A stretch of 14,002 bases of DNA from JAQVQN01 sp964428885 (lineage in GTDB: Bacteria > Verrucomicrobiota > Kiritimatiellia > RFP12 > UBA1067), in NCBI GenBank assembly GCA_964428885.1, contig CAYRZP010000058.1, positions 1 through 14,002 on the forward strand, written 5' to 3'. Both the position numbers and the translations under genes were made by a program. How positions within the stretch are numbered: the first letter of the stretch is position 1; each line of letters begins with the position of its first letter. Positions 12,921 through 14,002 of this stretch are shown here, in pieces. Under the pieces are notes generated by a model, which did not search any database, was not told the DNA's origin, and saw only the letters and a program-made list of their open reading frames with translations.

Positions 12921-13135
12921 GAATTGACGAATTGCTGGCCGCATCCCCGTTTCACTGACCAGGTCGCGGGCGAAGGAAATTCGCTAGGGTTAGCCGATTA
13001 TGATTAGGATTATGATTACGATTATGATGGTGGACGTTCCGTCTTAATCCTAATCGTGCTCTTAATCGTAATCCTGAGCCCAACTTGAAGTTTTAGATCA
13101 TTGAAACAGAGATGCGCCCGAATTGCTGAATTGCT
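12921..13135. repeat. Direct GAATTGNN pairs bracketing the hexamer array
   Basis: GAATTGAC-GAATTGCT at 12921-12936 and GAATTGCT-GAATTGCT at 13120-13135 differ at only two positions and have the same orientation. They lie 183 bp apart and enclose the GATTAN inverted repeat. They could be the ends of one repeat unit, or independent tracts of the same short-period sequence. Confidence 0.55.
12996..13075. repeat. Hexamer-phased GATTAN inverted repeat
   Basis: The left arm is five exact-period hexamers GATTAT, GATTAG, GATTAT, GATTAC, GATTAT (12996-13025). The right arm, read on the minus strand, is GGATTA, CGATTA, AGAGCA, CGATTA, GGATTA (13074-13045), also in 6-bp phase. 13006-13018 can pair with 13063-13075 over 13 bp with a single T-G mismatch, giving a hairpin with a 44-nt loop. 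No T-run follows. The sequence encodes nothing plausible. Confidence 0.75.
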
Positions 13136-13300
13136 GTTCCTTGGCATTTGGCACTGGACACATACTCCCCGGCTTTGTAAGCTGACCCGAGTGATATGCG
13201 CTTTCAACAACCGTTTCTAAAGTCGTGTGCCCGGATCGGAAAGCGTTGTTTAGCCGAAGCAGACTGTACGGAGACAACGGAATCTTCTTCAGGCAGTCGG
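13098..13300 (-). pseudogene. Possible relic of an RNA polymerase alpha C-terminal-domain-like small gene
   Basis: The minus strand is open from 13415 to 13098. Its middle reads KKIPLSPYSLLRLNNAFRSG followed by HTTLETVVESAYHSG. This recalls the helix-hairpin-helix start of alpha-CTD domains (LSVRSLN.L...GI.TV.DL). The second half of that domain (the LGRKSL-type helix) is missing; the frame instead runs into the GAATTGCT repeat. The only ATG upstream lies at 13415, inside the PD40 gene, with a poor ribosome context. It may be a decayed gene end or chance. The resemblance is by eye only. Confidence 0.2.
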
Positions 13301-13347
13301 CTGTGTGTTTGTAAAGTTCAACCGGAAAAGTTATGAGGCATAGAACA

Positions 13348-14002
13348 ATGAGAGTTCTCACAAAACGGCGCCAACCTTTCTTGGCGGGTATCTTTCTGGC
13401 GCTCGGTTGCGCCATGGCTCATGCCGCCGAAAATCCAGACCCTGCGCCCGGCGAGCGCGAACTGGCCAAGGAAGTGGCCGCCAAAGGGTGGATCATTTAT
13501 TCCACAAAAACCCCTCAAGGCGATTACGACGTGTTCCTCTCGCGCCCCGACGGCTCCTCCAAACGAAACCTCACGCAAACTCCTGACTTTAACGAATATG
13601 GCGCACGGTTCTCCCCGGATTCCAAGCGCATCCTTTATCGCCGCCATAAGGCGGGCACGACAACAAACCACGACCGCTGGGGTGCCATGGGCACGCTGGT
13701 CGTCGCGAACGCGGACGGTGCGAATCCGGCGGTTCAAGGCGGTGAAGGGGAATGGCCGTGGGCATCGTGGAGCCCCGACGGCAAACTGTTCGCGTGCCTT
13801 TACAGACGGGAAGGCAAGATCACGATCATCGAGGCCGACTCTAAGAAGCTGATCAAGACGTTGCCACGCCAGGGCATTTTCCAGCAGTTGTTCTGGTCAT
13901 CCGACGGGAAACGGCTCTGCGGCACCGCGAACATCAACGGCCAGGATTGGAACATCCTGACCGTCGACCTGGAGACCGGCAAGGCGACGCTGATTACGCG
14001 CG
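13348..14002 (+). CDS. Exported PD40/TolB-like beta-propeller protein, N-terminal part
   Basis: The frame is open from 13333 to the window end, so the protein is cut off on the right. Two starts are possible: ATG 13333 with a weak GGA site, or ATG 13348 with GAGG (13335-13338) 9 nt upstream; the latter is chosen. The first residues are basic, then hydrophobic (FLAGIFLALGCAMAHA), a signal peptide likely cut after AHA. The LALGC could also serve as a weak lipobox. At least three propeller blades follow with PD40 signatures: YGARFSPDSKRILYRR, WASWSPDGKLFACLYR and QQLFWSSDGKRLCG, each preceded or followed by a strand like VANADG or TVDLETGKATLI. Such proteins sit in the periplasm or on the surface and bind partner proteins or ligands. 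The specific role is unknown, and it need not be TolB itself because no tol-pal genes are visible. Confidence 0.85.
   Translation, partial: MRVLTKRRQPFLAGIFLALGCAMAHAAENPDPAPGERELAKEVAAKGWIIYSTKTPQGDYDVFLSRPDGSSKRNLTQTPDFNEYGARFSPDSKRILYRRHKAGTTTNHDRWGAMGTLVVANADGANPAVQGGEGEWPWASWSPDGKLFACLYRREGKITIIEADSKKLIKTLPRQGIFQQLFWSSDGKRLCGTANINGQDWNILTVDLETGKATLITR

Larger units (their letters stand above)
12910..13347. other. Repeat-rich intergenic gap of about 440 bp
   Basis: No convincing gene lies here. From left to right it holds a GAATTG-type 8-bp pair (12921-12936), a 5-bp hairpin GCGAA/TTCGC (12970-12984), the GATTAN hexamer array and its inverted partner (12996-13075), a second GAATTGCT pair (13120-13135), and a stretch whose minus strand is open and weakly resembles an RNA polymerase alpha C-terminal domain (13098-13300). 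No terminator with a T-run follows the surface protein gene. No clear promoter was found for the next gene. Confidence 0.7.

Noticed and set aside
12996..13075. CRISPR array
   Set aside because: The units are 6 bp with no spacers of uniform length, and no cas gene is near.
1..14002. tRNA, rRNA, integrase, transposase, toxin-antitoxin or defence genes
   Set aside because: Looked for on both strands. No cloverleaf ending in CCA, no DDE or tyrosine recombinase motif, and no nuclease/helicase pair was seen. The window is mainly housekeeping.

Overview
The window is a GC-rich, gene-dense stretch of bacterial chromosome made mostly of housekeeping genes, with accessory-looking sequence near the right end. 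No 16S rRNA or other clade marker is present. The best guess for the organism is an uncultured Gram-negative of the PVC superphylum (Kiritimatiellota, Lentisphaerota or Verrucomicrobiota). That rests on a SecF-type gene, a BspA/InlB-like surface protein, a PD40 (TolB-like) protein, short-period intergenic repeats, and a primary sigma factor with a large N-terminal extension. It is an inference, not a demonstration.

Layout, left to right. The C-terminal end of secF (1-333) is followed by a 7-bp-period repeat. Two minus-strand genes come next: an unrecognised 212-aa protein (398-1036) and an iPGM-like metalloenzyme (1172-2053), separated by a long imperfect inverted repeat. A plus-strand block follows: a single-domain malic enzyme (2239-3540), fabF with fabZ (3633-5398) behind a recognisable promoter, and rpoD (5575-7668) behind another. 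Then comes a small RRM protein with an apparent N-terminal membrane anchor (7801-8190), whose TTG start is set by a full AAGGAGG site and which ends at a perfect intrinsic terminator. A PAS histidine kinase with a degenerate receiver tail (8247-9854) overlaps an RlmI-type rRNA methyltransferase (9851-11047) by ATGA and ends at a second terminator.

From about 11.1 kb the character changes. A secreted multi-domain surface protein (11212-12909) is followed by about 440 bp without a convincing gene. That gap holds a hexamer-phased GATTAN inverted repeat, bracketed by copies of a GAATTGCT-type direct repeat, and a minus-strand ORF that faintly resembles an RNA polymerase alpha C-terminal domain. 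An exported PD40 beta-propeller protein (13348 onward) runs off the right edge.

How the genes relate: fabF and fabZ supply successive steps of fatty-acid elongation, and malic enzyme can supply NADPH or pyruvate to the same metabolism. RpoD, the RRM protein, the kinase and RlmI form a gene-expression and signalling neighbourhood, but only the kinase-RlmI pair shows translational coupling. I do not see a clearly new multi-gene system. The most unusual individual items are the membrane-anchored RRM protein, the bipolar basic/acidic RpoD extension, the kinase-methyltransferase coupling, and the repeat-rich gap at 12.9-13.3 kb.
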